The notes below the pieces were generated by a model. The model worked only from the letters and a program-made list of their open reading frames with translations, ran no database searches and had not been told where the DNA came from. From positions 62,001-126,000 of the forward strand of contig NZ_MECJ01000002.1 of NCBI RefSeq assembly GCF_014596475.1: a DNA stretch of 64,000 nt, read 5' to 3'. Shown piece after piece: positions 25,026 through 33,359 of this stretch; within the stretch, counting starts at the first letter, position 1; each line of letters begins with the position of its first letter. The position numbers and the translations under genes were made by a program. This DNA comes from Streptomyces sp. CBMA152 (lineage in GTDB: Bacteria > Actinomycetota > Actinomycetes > Streptomycetales > Streptomycetaceae).

Positions 25026-26660
25026 TCACTTCACGTTGACCGCGGCCCAGGCCGCGTCCACCGTCTTGTACTCGGTGCTGCTCGCGCCGTACAGCGCGCT
25101 CGCCGCGCTGAGGGTGGCGGTGCGGGCGCCCTTGTAGTCGGTCGTCGAGGTCATGTACTCGGTCAGCGCCTTGTACCAGATCTTGACGGCCTTGTCCCGT
25201 CCGATGCCCGTGACCTTGGAGCCGTCGGACGTCGGGGAGTCGTAGCTGACGCCGTTGATGGTCTTGGCGCCGCTGCCTTCGGAGAGAAGGTAGAAGAAGT
25301 GGTTGGCCACACCGGACGAGTTGTGGACGTCCAGGTCGCCGACCCCGGCGGACCAGCTGTCGGCCGAACCGCCGTCCTTGCTCGGCTTGTCCATGTACCG
25401 CAGCGGCTTGCCGTCACCGTTGATGTTGATCTTCTCGCCGATGAGGTAGTCGCCGACGTCCGTGGAGTTGTTCGCGTAGAACTCCACCGCGGTGCCGAAG
25501 ATGTCCGAGGTCGCCTCGTTGAGGCCGCCGGACTCACCGCTGTAGTTGAGTTTGGCGGTGGCCGCCGTCAGGCCGTGCGACATCTCGTGGCCCGCGACGT
25601 CCAGCGAGGTCAGCGGCGCGGAGTTGCCGTTCCCGTCCCCGTACGTCATGCAGAAGCAGCTGTCGTCCCAGAAGGCGTTGACGTAGTTGTCGCCGTAGTG
25701 GACCCGGCTGTACGAGGCGACGCCGTCGTTCTTGATGCCGTTGCGGCCCAGCACGTTCTTGTAGAAGTCCCAGGTCACCGCCGCGCCGTAGTGCGCGTCC
25801 ACGGCCGCGGTCTGGGCGTTGGACGCCTTGCCGTCGCCCCAGGTGTCGACCGTGTTCGTGAAGAGCGTGCCCTTGCCGTCCTGCTTGTGGCCGAGGTCGT
25901 ACGTCTTGTGGCCGCCGCGCGCCGAGTCGTCGAGCTGGAAGTTCGAGCCGGACTTCGAGGTGCCGAGCGTGACGCTGCCGCTGTACTCGCTGGCGCCCGT
26001 ACCGGTCTCGATGGCCTGCCACTGGGAGAGCTTCTTGCCGGTGTTGGCGTCCGTGACGATGTGCAGCCGGCTCGGCGTGCCGTCGTCCTGGAATCCGCCG
26101 ACGACGGTCTCGTAGGCGAGGACCGGAGTGCCCTTCGCCGCCCAGATCACCTTGCGCGGCGCCTGGTCGGCCGTGGCCTTCTGCGCGCCCGCGCTCTTGG
26201 CGATGCCAAGAGCCTTCTGCTGCACGCCACTTGCGGCGATGGCCGGCGTGGTGGACGCGACCTTGATGGCAGCTCCGGCCGCCTTGGTCACGCCGGCGCT
26301 CTTGCCGTTCTTGGTGACGTGGACGACCAAGTCGCCGCCGAGGACAGGGAGTCCGTCGTACGTGCGCTCGTAACGGGTGTGGACGGTGCCGTCGGCGTCC
26401 TTGATCACGTCACGGACGACCAGCTTCTCCTGGGCGCCGAGGCCCAGTTCGGCCGCCGTCTTGGCGGTGGTGGCGGTCTGCTGACGCATCAGCTCGGCCC
26501 GCTGCGAGGCGGAGAGGCTGAACGGCTTCGCGGCGGCGTCGGCGCTCGTGGGGGAGGCGCCGGCGGATCCGGAGGCCACACCGGTGAGACCACCGGCGAG
26601 GAGCGCGGCGGCGGCGACGGAGCCGGCGACACGCGTAGAACGCGTTATACGAAAAGTCAC
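25026..26660 (-). CDS. Second secreted M4 (thermolysin-family) metalloprotease
   Basis: A 544-residue preproprotease. The GTG at 26660, with AAAGGG upstream, is preferred over the in-frame ATG at 26708. The signal peptide (about 1-38) is followed by a propeptide with the same RYERTYDGLPVLGGDLVVHV block as the first M4 enzyme. The catalytic domain has H358-E359-x-x-H362 (VAGHEMSHGLTAAT) and E382 (GGLNEATSDIFGT). A Cys-containing SCFCMTYGDGNG loop parallels SDCGCMLYGDGDG in the enzyme at 7903. The two look like paralogues with the same order of domains. It should be an extracellular neutral protease. Confidence 0.95.
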   Translation of the reverse strand: MTFRITRSTRVAGSVAAAALLAGGLTGVASGSAGASPTSADAAAKPFSLSASQRAELMRQQTATTAKTAAELGLGAQEKLVVRDVIKDADGTVHTRYERTYDGLPVLGGDLVVHVTKNGKSAGVTKAAGAAIKVASTTPAIAASGVQQKALGIAKSAGAQKATADQAPRKVIWAAKGTPVLAYETVVGGFQDDGTPSRLHIVTDANTGKKLSQWQAIETGTGASEYSGSVTLGTSKSGSNFQLDDSARGGHKTYDLGHKQDGKGTLFTNTVDTWGDGKASNAQTAAVDAHYGAAVTWDFYKNVLGRNGIKNDGVASYSRVHYGDNYVNAFWDDSCFCMTYGDGNGNSAPLTSLDVAGHEMSHGLTAATAKLNYSGESGGLNEATSDIFGTAVEFYANNSTDVGDYLIGEKININGDGKPLRYMDKPSKDGGSADSWSAGVGDLDVHNSSGVANHFFYLLSEGSGAKTINGVSYDSPTSDGSKVTGIGRDKAVKIWYKALTEYMTSTTDYKGARTATLSAASALYGASSTEYKTVDAAWAAVNVK

Positions 26661-27029
26661 GCGAGCATCCCTTTCTAGGGAGTGGGGGGTTGATGGTGCA
26701 GGTGTCACGTGTGGGCCCAGAGTGACAGGAGGGGTAAGTACATGTCAGGAAGGCGACCACGAAATGGCCGGAACGCTTCTCGGAGGCGGCGCGGTGGCGC
26801 GTGGGGGTGAAGTGGCCTGTCAGGCAAGGGGTTTCGGGACCGAACGGTCGTCCGAGGGTGAGCGGCGAACCGGCCGTCGCGAAAAGTACCTGACCGAAAA
26901 TCGACCCAACTGAAGTGGGTTCTCGATCGTCTGCGGGCCGAGGTCTGGACGCCCGGCGCCCGGCTGGTTACTCTCCAGTGCACCTAGTCAACAAGTTGAG
27001 TACCTGAGCGTGGAGAGGTGGCTGAGGCG
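26661..27029. other. Divergent intergenic region, 369 bp
   Basis: The region lies between the second M4 protease gene and the SnoaL-like gene. Neither strand holds a frame with coding bias. An imperfect inverted repeat, ACCCAACT-GA-AGTGGGT (26904-26920), is the only structure seen and could be an operator. Confidence 0.6.
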
Positions 27030-27422
27030 ATGTCCGCCTTCCGTAAGGCCGTGGAGTCCGGGGACCATGACGCCATCGAGGCGCTGCTGGCCGAGAACGT
27101 CGTGTTCACCAGCCCGGTGGCCTTCAAGCCGTACCCGGGGAAGGCGATCACGGCCGCGATCCTGCGGGGCGTGATCCGGACCTTCGCCGACTTCCGCTAT
27201 GTGCGCGAGATCGTGAGCGCCGACGGCCGGGACCAGGCGCTGGTCTTCAAGGCCACGGTCAACGGCCTTGAGGTCAACGGGTGCGACTTTCTGCACTTCG
27301 ACGACGACGGCCTGATCGACGACTTCACCGTCATGGTCCGCCCGCTGTCGGGGGCCAACGCCCTCTCCGAGGCCATGGCCGCCCAGTTCGACCGCATCCG
27401 CCAGGAGGCGGCCGCCGGTTGA
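27030..27422 (+). CDS. SnoaL/NTF2-like fold protein
   Basis: A protein of about 130 residues in the NTF2-like superfamily: FRKAVESGDHDAIEALLAEN (helices), VVFTSPVAFKPYPGKAITAA, FADFRYVREIVSADGRDQAL, FKATVNGLEVNGCDFLHFDD and GLIDDFTVMVRPLSGANAL follow the cone-shaped alpha+beta order. Members are small enzymes (isomerases, hydrolases) or binding proteins; the substrate cannot be inferred. The ATG at 27030 is preferred because the GTG at 27018 overlaps the GGAGAGG ribosome binding site itself. Confidence 0.82.
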   Translation: MSAFRKAVESGDHDAIEALLAENVVFTSPVAFKPYPGKAITAAILRGVIRTFADFRYVREIVSADGRDQALVFKATVNGLEVNGCDFLHFDDDGLIDDFTVMVRPLSGANALSEAMAAQFDRIRQEAAAG

Positions 27423-27441
27423 TCCGGCCCTGTACGCGCGA

Positions 27442-27481
27442 AAGCCCGGGTCGGCGAGGTGTTCCTCGCCGACCCGGGCTT
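27442..27481. terminator. Bidirectional 18-bp hairpin terminator
   Basis: An 18-bp perfect stem (27442-27459 against 27464-27481) with a TGTT loop lies between the convergent SnoaL-like and ohr genes. It is the longest perfect stem seen in the window. Confidence 0.9.
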
Positions 27482-27498
27482 CTGGCTGTTGCGGGCGA

Positions 27499-27909
<411 letters not shown>

Positions 27910-27967
27910 GGAGGTGCCCTCTTCCGTCCGGTGGGGAGCGGGTGCCCGCTCCTCTCTGCCCCTAAAG

Positions 27968-27996
27968 AGTTGCACACAACTAAATTGCGCGCAACT
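27968..27996. promoter_or_regulatory. Two OhrR-type operators between ohr and ohrR
   Basis: AGTTGCACACAACT (27968-27981) and AATTGCGCGCAACT (27983-27996) are 14-bp palindrome-like sites with centres 15 bp apart. They lie in the 117-bp gap between the divergent ohr and ohrR genes, where a MarR-family OhrR dimer is expected to bind and repress both. Confidence 0.85.
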
Positions 27997-28026
27997 CAAT
28001 GGCGGGCGACAAGCTACCCTGGATCC

Positions 28027-28509
28027 ATGACCTCCTCGTCGACCCCTGCCCCGCCGTCCTCGCCCCTCGCGTCCGACGTCGATCTGCTCCGCCTCGACCA
28101 CCAGGTCTGCTTCTCCCTGCACGCCGCGTCGCGCGCCTTCGGCGGCATCTACCGCGACGCCCTGAAGGACCTCGGCCTCACCTATCCGCAGTACCTGGTG
28201 ATGCTGGTGCTCTGGGAGCACGGACCGCAGCCCGTCAAGGTGATCGGCGAGCGGCTGCGGCTCGACTCGGGCACGCTCTCGCCGCTGCTCAAGCGCCTGG
28301 AGACGGCCGGGCTCGTGACCCGCGAGCGCAGCGCCCACGACGAGCGGTCGGTCACGATCCGGCTGACCGAGGACGGCGCCGCGCTGCGCGAGCGGGCGCT
28401 GCCGGTGCCGCTGAAGATCCTCTCGGCGACGGGCCTCTCGGTGGAGGAGGTGCTGTCCCTCCAGCAGCTCCTCGGCCGGATCACGACGTCTCTGGACCAG
28501 GCGAGCTGA
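28027..28509 (+). CDS. ohrR: MarR-family organic-peroxide-sensing repressor (OhrR)
   Basis: A 160-residue MarR-type repressor. The sensing cysteine is C28 in LRLDHQVCFSLHAASRAF, the position oxidised by organic peroxides in OhrR proteins. The winged helix follows: LGLTYPQYLVMLVLWEHG, VKVIGERLRLDSGTLSPLLK, RLETAGLVTRERSAHDERSV. It is a one-Cys type (no second cysteine is visible). It is divergent from ohr with two operators between. Its 3' end overlaps the convergent PlsC gene by 29 bp. Confidence 0.95.
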   Translation: MTSSSTPAPPSSPLASDVDLLRLDHQVCFSLHAASRAFGGIYRDALKDLGLTYPQYLVMLVLWEHGPQPVKVIGERLRLDSGTLSPLLKRLETAGLVTRERSAHDERSVTIRLTEDGAALRERALPVPLKILSATGLSVEEVLSLQQLLGRITTSLDQAS

Positions 28510-29212
28510 CCAGGCCGGACCGAGCCGGGGTACGGGTGTCCGTCCGCGCCTTGGCCTCGGCCGCATAGGTGTCCACGTACTCCTGCTCGGAGAGCTTGCG
28601 GATCGCGTACATGATCTCGTCCGTGACCGCGCGCAGCACTTCGCGCCGATCGGGCATGTTCGCGTACCGGGAGAAGTCCAGCGGGGCGCCGAAGCGGATG
28701 GTGACCGGTACGCGGCGCGGCAGTCGCTGGCCGCGCGCCTGGGCCTCGAACGTGCCGATCATCGCGCAGGGGATCACGGGCGCGCCCGAGCGCAGCGCCA
28801 TGGCCGCGACCCCGGCCTTGCCCTTGTACAGGCGGCCGTCGTGCGAGCGGGTGCCTTCGGGGTAGATGCCGAGCAGTCCGCCGCCCGCGAGGACCCGCAC
28901 TCCGGTGTCGACCGCGGCCTGTGCCGCGTCTTTGCCCGAGCGGTCCACCGGTATTTGCCCGACGCCCCGGAAGAACGCGGCGGTCAGTCGTCCTTTGACG
29001 CCCCGGCCCGTGAAGTACTCCATCTTGCACATGTAGGTGATCCGGCGCCTGATGGCCACGGGAACCAGGAATGAGTCGCAGAACGAGAGATGGTTACCCG
29101 CGATGATCGCCGCACCGCCGCGCGGCACATGCCGCAGCCCTTCGACCTTGGGTCGCATGGGCCACCGCAGCAGTGGCACGAGCACGATGTATTTGAACGC
29201 GTAATAAAGCAC
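28481..29212 (-). CDS. 1-acyl-sn-glycerol-3-phosphate acyltransferase (PlsC family)
   Basis: A 243-residue membrane-associated acyltransferase of phospholipid synthesis. The catalytic HX4D box is H41-LSFC-D46 in GNHLSFCDS and the phosphate-binding motif is LGIYPEGTRSHDG (EGTR about 119-122). The third block GAPVIPCAMIGTFE and fourth VTIRFGAPLDFSRY are also present. An N-terminal hydrophobic helix (MLYYAFKYIVLVPLLRW) would anchor it. Several PlsC paralogues are usual in Streptomyces, so acyl-chain preference is not assignable. The last codons overlap ohrR on the other strand. Confidence 0.92.
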   Translation of the reverse strand: MLYYAFKYIVLVPLLRWPMRPKVEGLRHVPRGGAAIIAGNHLSFCDSFLVPVAIRRRITYMCKMEYFTGRGVKGRLTAAFFRGVGQIPVDRSGKDAAQAAVDTGVRVLAGGGLLGIYPEGTRSHDGRLYKGKAGVAAMALRSGAPVIPCAMIGTFEAQARGQRLPRRVPVTIRFGAPLDFSRYANMPDRREVLRAVTDEIMYAIRKLSEQEYVDTYAAEAKARTDTRTPARSGLVSSPGPETS

Positions 29213-29322
29213 GCCAGTGAGACCCTTTCCCCGGAGTGACCCCCGCGCCGAGGCACGCTAATAGGGGGTCGGGCGAATGGGGAGAGGGCCTAATGAGCCA
29301 CGCGTGATGGTTCGAAAACGCC

Positions 29323-29354
29323 GTTCCGCCCCGGCGTTGACGCCAAGGCGGAAC
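29323..29354 (-). terminator. Hairpin downstream of the small lipoprotein gene
   Basis: GTTCCGCC and GGCGGAAC form an outer stem, and GGCGT-TG-ACGCC an inner stem, about 75 bp beyond the lipoprotein stop at 29431 on the minus strand. A branched or extended terminator is likely. Confidence 0.6.
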
Positions 29355-29430
29355 ATTTGCGTTCAGAATTCAGCCGTTTGCTGCCCGGCTTGCCGCCGGG
29401 TGCTTCAACTGATCTGTCTCATCCGTATCG

Positions 29431-29964
29431 TTACGGGTGCCAGACTTCCTTGATGGCGACAACGTTGCCCTTGGCGTTCAGGGTGACGTCGTAGATGCTG
29501 CCCGAGCAGGTGAACGGGGGCTTGACGGCGTCGTGGTCGTTGGCGAGGCAGTCGCCGATGTGGTCCCAGAGCTGGTACAGCTCGACCTTCTTGGTCTGGC
29601 CGGAACCCGTGGCGAGCTCGGCCGTGACGTTGTTCTCGAACCAGTACGGCTTGTGCGGGCCCTCGCCGTGGTAGATCCAGTCGTTCGGCGTGCACGCGGG
29701 CTTGGCTTCCTGTGCGTGCATGGTGTTCTGCCTGGGCCGCTCGATCGGGTGCAGCATCTTGTGGCCGGCGGGCAGCTTGGGCGGGTTGCCGCAGTCCTGG
29801 TTGGGGTCGCCGGCCGGGGTGCCGGCCGACGGAGTCGCCTTGGCGGCGGCGGACTTGGCGGCGGCGGGCGAGGAGCCCTTGTCGTCGGACGGGCCGCACG
29901 CGGTGACGGTGACCAGGGCCGCCGCGAAGGCGGCGGCGGTGAGCAGACTACGAGTTGACGCCAT
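29431..29964 (-). CDS. Small putative lipoprotein (177 aa)
   Basis: A 177-residue exported protein with a lipobox ending at C23 (AALVTVTAC followed by GPSDD). A Ser/Ala/Pro-rich tether (about 24-52) leads to a compact domain with paired cysteines (DCGNPP, PACTPNDW, GDCLAND, FTCSGS) and aromatic segments (YHGEGPHKPYWFENNV, VELYQLWDHIG, VTLNAKGNVVAIKEVW). The last 30 residues resemble the end strands of small beta-rich lipoproteins. No family was recognised. It is on the same strand as the XylF-like lipoprotein gene, 158 bp downstream. Confidence 0.75.
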   Translation of the reverse strand: MASTRSLLTAAAFAAALVTVTACGPSDDKGSSPAAAKSAAAKATPSAGTPAGDPNQDCGNPPKLPAGHKMLHPIERPRQNTMHAQEAKPACTPNDWIYHGEGPHKPYWFENNVTAELATGSGQTKKVELYQLWDHIGDCLANDHDAVKPPFTCSGSIYDVTLNAKGNVVAIKEVWHP

Positions 29965-30122
29965 GTCAGATATCCCCCGAGGTGGTGCTGAATTTGCGGC
30001 ATGATCATGCCATACGGCGAGATCAAGCCACCAATCGAGCGGTGTCGGGGGCGATGGCTGCCCGAACCCGGCGTCCAGCCGTCGCGAGCGGGGGCTTCAG
30101 TGCTTTCCGGGTTGCTCCCGCG

Positions 30123-31235
30123 TCACTTCAGGCCCATCGCCTCACATGCGTCCCTGACGTTGGCCGTGCAGATCTCGGACGCCGAGTAGACGCCGTCGCG
30201 GATGACGGTCTCCTTGATGTTCGCCTTGGTGAGCGCGACGATCGGGATGATCACGGACGGGATGGCCTTCGTCGTGGGGGAGTCGACCGTCGACTTGGTG
30301 ATGAGGGTCAGCGGTTCGCCCTTGGCGAGCGAGACCGCCATCTGCGCGGCCACCGGGCCTTCTTGGACGTACGGCTTGTAGACGCTCATGAACTGCTCGC
30401 CTTCGACGATGCGCTGCACGCCGGCGAGTTCGGCGTCCTGGCCGGTGACCGGGGGGAGCTTGGAGAGGCCGGCGGCCTTCAGGGCCGTGATGATGCCGCC
30501 CGCCATGCCGTCGTTGGCGGAGTAGACGCCGATGATCTTGTCCTTGCCCAGGGCCGAGATCGCGCCCTCCATGTTGGCGTTGGCGTTCTCCGGCTTCCAC
30601 TCCTTGGTGTCGTACTCCTTGCCGATGTTCACCTTGCCGTCGAGCTCGGCGTGCGCGCCCTTCTTGAACAGCGCGGCGTTCGGGTCGGTGATCGCACCGT
30701 TCATCATCACGATGTCACCGTCCTTCGCCTTCGAACCCAGCGCGTCCACCAGGGCCTTGCCCTGCACATGGCCGACCTGCTCGTTGTCGAACGACGTGTA
30801 CGCGTCGATCGGACCCTCGGCCAGACGGTCGAACGCGACGACCGGGATACCCGACTCCTTGGCCTTCTTCACCGCACCCGCGATCGCCTTCGAGTCCACC
30901 GCGTCCACGATCAACGCGTCGACCTTGTTCGTGATCATCGCGTCGACCTGCTGCGTCTGGACCGTGGCGTCCTGCTTGGCGTTCGCGTAGACCACCTTGC
31001 CTTTGCCGGCGGTGAGATCGCTGACCATCTTCTCGATCAACGGCTTGTCGAACTTCTCGTAGCGCGCGGTCTGGTTCTCCGGCAGCAGCAGACCGACCTT
31101 GATCGCCCCGCCCTTCTTCGCGCCCGGATCCTTGGGGGTGTTGTCGGACTTCTTGGCGCTGCCGCAAGCGGCGAGGGAAACGGCCATCGCGGTGACGCTC
31201 ACGGCCACGGCGGCACGACGCATACGTGTGTTCAT
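30123..31235 (-). CDS. Sugar ABC transporter substrate-binding lipoprotein (XylF-like), orphan
   Basis: A 370-residue lipoprotein; lipobox LAAC with C24, and GGGAGG before ATG 31235. It is a periplasmic-binding-protein type 1 domain: IKVGLLLPENQTARYEKFDK, VDALIVDAVDSKAIAGAVKK, GIPVVAFDRLAEGPIDAYTS, VMMNGAITDPNAALFKKGAH, IIGVYSANDGMAGGIITALK, LPPVTGQDAELAGVQRIVEG. These match the xylose-binding XylF group more closely than ribose binders. No ATPase or permease gene lies beside it, unlike the usual xylFGH order, so it must use a transporter encoded elsewhere or act in sensing. Confidence 0.9.
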   Translation of the reverse strand: MNTRMRRAAVAVSVTAMAVSLAACGSAKKSDNTPKDPGAKKGGAIKVGLLLPENQTARYEKFDKPLIEKMVSDLTAGKGKVVYANAKQDATVQTQQVDAMITNKVDALIVDAVDSKAIAGAVKKAKESGIPVVAFDRLAEGPIDAYTSFDNEQVGHVQGKALVDALGSKAKDGDIVMMNGAITDPNAALFKKGAHAELDGKVNIGKEYDTKEWKPENANANMEGAISALGKDKIIGVYSANDGMAGGIITALKAAGLSKLPPVTGQDAELAGVQRIVEGEQFMSVYKPYVQEGPVAAQMAVSLAKGEPLTLITKSTVDSPTTKAIPSVIIPIVALTKANIKETVIRDGVYSASEICTANVRDACEAMGLK

Positions 31236-31417
31236 CCAGATACCTCCCTGACGAGGCCGCATCGCTGCGACCGAGGTGGCTGGAAGTCAACTGGGAGGTG
31301 TATGGGGCGTCAAGGAGTTGAGGGTTAACGAGACGGCAACTCGCCTTTCCATTGATTAGTCGAACAGGCAACGATTCCGGTTAGTCGGCGTGGTGGTCAC
31401 GTCAACTGGCCCTGGTG

Positions 31418-32131
31418 TCACGCCAGTCGGAATCCATCCGCCAGTGCGTCCATCTGTGCCGTGAGCAATGTCCGGGCCCGGTGGCCCATTCCGTCGTACT
31501 GGCCCGACACCGCGAGGCTCACCGTGCCGTGCAGCTGCGACCAGGCAACTACCGCGCCCGCCAAGGCCGTTGCGGCCCCGGCGTCCTGGGCCGGGCGGTC
31601 GGTGTGCTCCGCGACCCAGTCGGCGACGGCGCCGTCCTGCCGTAGCCACGCGGCCATTTCGTCGACCGGCGGGCGGAACGCGTCGACCGGATCTCCGGCG
31701 GCGAAGACCGTGAGGAACGGGCCGAGCGCGGCCCGGGCGCGCTCCAGGGTGTCGGGCGGAGCGGCGTAGCCCGGTACGGGAGTTCCCTGGATCAGCAGAT
31801 AGCGGTGCGGCTCGGCGGTCGCCCAGTCGAGGCAGGCGTCGGCGAGCGCGTGCAGCGCGGTGCGGGGCGTGCCCACGGTGCTGGCGCCCACGCGTGCGAT
31901 CGCCTGCGCCAGATCGTCGTACGTGTCCCGGATCAGCTCGCTCAGCAGCTCGTCGCGGCTGGCGAAGTAGCGGTAGAGGGCGGGGCCGGAGAGCCCCATG
32001 TCCTTGGCGATCCGGGTGAGCGCCACGGCGGGCGCGCCGCCGTCGGCGAGCTGCTGGAGCGCCGCCGCCTTGATCTCCGCGCGGGTCTGCTCCCGGTAGC
32101 GGGCGCGCGGGCTCTTCACTTCGGCGGCCAT
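31418..32131 (-). CDS. TetR/AcrR-family transcriptional regulator
   Basis: A 237-residue regulator. The HTH is RAEIKAAALQQLADGGAPAV then ALTRIAKDMGLSGPALYRYFASRDELL. The C-terminal ligand domain has the TetR_C-type core DACLDWATAEPHRYLLIQGT and ends AQMDALADGFRLA. GGAGG lies just before the ATG at 32131. It is divergent from the epimerase/MFS genes with a repeated operator-like element between them, so it probably controls both. Confidence 0.9.
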   Translation of the reverse strand: MAAEVKSPRARYREQTRAEIKAAALQQLADGGAPAVALTRIAKDMGLSGPALYRYFASRDELLSELIRDTYDDLAQAIARVGASTVGTPRTALHALADACLDWATAEPHRYLLIQGTPVPGYAAPPDTLERARAALGPFLTVFAAGDPVDAFRPPVDEMAAWLRQDGAVADWVAEHTDRPAQDAGAATALAGAVVAWSQLHGTVSLAVSGQYDGMGHRARTLLTAQMDALADGFRLA

Positions 32132-32227
32132 GGGTCCTCCTGCGTACACGACGGTCTCCGTGTCCGGCACGGCGTCCGAACGCAGTGCACATTCAATCAT
32201 CCTCTTGCGAGTCGGGATCGCAACAGT

Positions 32228-32259
32228 TACTGTCCATAACAGAAGCGACAGTACATAAC
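32228..32259. promoter_or_regulatory. Operator-like repeats between tetR and epimerase genes
   Basis: TACTGT (32228-32233) and ACAGTA (32248-32253) form an inverted repeat, and ACTGTCCATAAC and ACAGTACATAAC form a 12-bp direct repeat 19 bp apart. The element sits in the 148-bp divergent promoter region, 20 bp before the epimerase start, and is the best candidate for TetR binding. Confidence 0.6.
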
Positions 32260-32279
32260 TCAACGCGAAGGGGATCCCC

Positions 32280-33248
32280 ATGTCCAGCACGCCCACCACC
32301 TCAACAGCCCGCTCTCTCCATGTCGTTCTGGGCTCGGGCCCGGCCGGCCGGACGCTCGCCGCCGAGCTCGTGAGCCGGGGCCACGTCGTGCGACTGGTCG
32401 ACCGTTCGGGGTCGGGCGACGCCATCGAGGGCGTCGAGCGGTACGTGGCCGACGTCAGCACCGCCGAGGGAGCCCGCGCCGCCGTCGAGGGCGCGGCCGT
32501 CGTCCACCACTGCGTCAACGTCGGCTACCACCTCCAGGTCGAGGTGATGCCCCGCATCCAGCAGGCCGTGCTCGCCGCCGTCGAGGCGGTCGGGGCGCGA
32601 CTCGTCGTCCTCGACACGCTCTACCCGTACGGGCCGACGCACGGCGAGGTCATGACCGAGGACACCCCGTGGCGGGCCACCTCCCGCAAGGGGCGGATGC
32701 GCGCCGAGCTGGACGAGGCGTATCTCACGGCCCACCGCGAGGGCCGTGCCCGTGTCGTCCTCGGCCGGTCGGCGGACTTCATCGGGCCGCAGGTGCTCAA
32801 CTCCTCGCTCGGCGGCGCGGTGTTCCCGGCCGTGCTGTCCGGGGGCGAGGCGCTGGGGATCGGCGACCTCGATCAGCCGCACAGCTACACGTACATCGGC
32901 GATGTCGCCGCCGGACTCGCCACGCTCGGCGAACAGCCCGAGGGCGACGGACAGGTGTGGCATCTGCCCACCGCGCCCGCGGTGACCACCCGTCGGATCC
33001 ACGCGATGATCGGCGAGCGGGTGGGCGCCCCCGTCAAGGCGACGGTCCTCACCGAGCCTCGCCCGTTCGGGCCGTTCGACGAGGTGTTCATGGCCGAGTA
33101 CGCCGAGCTCTTCTACCAGCACACCGAGCCGCAGATCCTGGACTCGTCCGCTTTCGAGCGAGCCTTTGGCGCCCGGCCCACACCGCTCGCGCAGGCGCTC
33201 GACGCCACCATCGACTGGTACCGCGCGCTGCTCGCGGGGCGGGTCTGA
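32280..33248 (+). CDS. NAD(P)-dependent epimerase/dehydratase-like short-chain protein
   Basis: A 322-residue extended-SDR-like protein. The Rossmann entry is VVLGSGPAGRTLAAELVSRGH, with VRLVDRSG as the cofactor-specificity strand. The catalytic tyrosine region is unusual: DTLYPYGPTHGEVMTEDTPW is present but no clear YxxxK is visible in the expected helix, so catalytic activity in the classical sense is uncertain. DFIGPQVLNSSLGGAVF and TYIGDVAAGLATLGE fit the sugar-epimerase subgroup. It is the first gene after the operator, divergent from tetR, with the MFS exporter downstream. Confidence 0.82.
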   Translation: MSSTPTTSTARSLHVVLGSGPAGRTLAAELVSRGHVVRLVDRSGSGDAIEGVERYVADVSTAEGARAAVEGAAVVHHCVNVGYHLQVEVMPRIQQAVLAAVEAVGARLVVLDTLYPYGPTHGEVMTEDTPWRATSRKGRMRAELDEAYLTAHREGRARVVLGRSADFIGPQVLNSSLGGAVFPAVLSGGEALGIGDLDQPHSYTYIGDVAAGLATLGEQPEGDGQVWHLPTAPAVTTRRIHAMIGERVGAPVKATVLTEPRPFGPFDEVFMAEYAELFYQHTEPQILDSSAFERAFGARPTPLAQALDATIDWYRALLAGRV

Positions 33249-33359
33249 CGGGCGGTCGGCGGACGGCGCGCGAGTGCGGGGTGGGGCGAACGGCCCCGCG
33301 CATGGGCGATTATGCCCATGCGTCCCCTTCCTGCCGTCCACCTGCGAAAGAAGGCCGCT

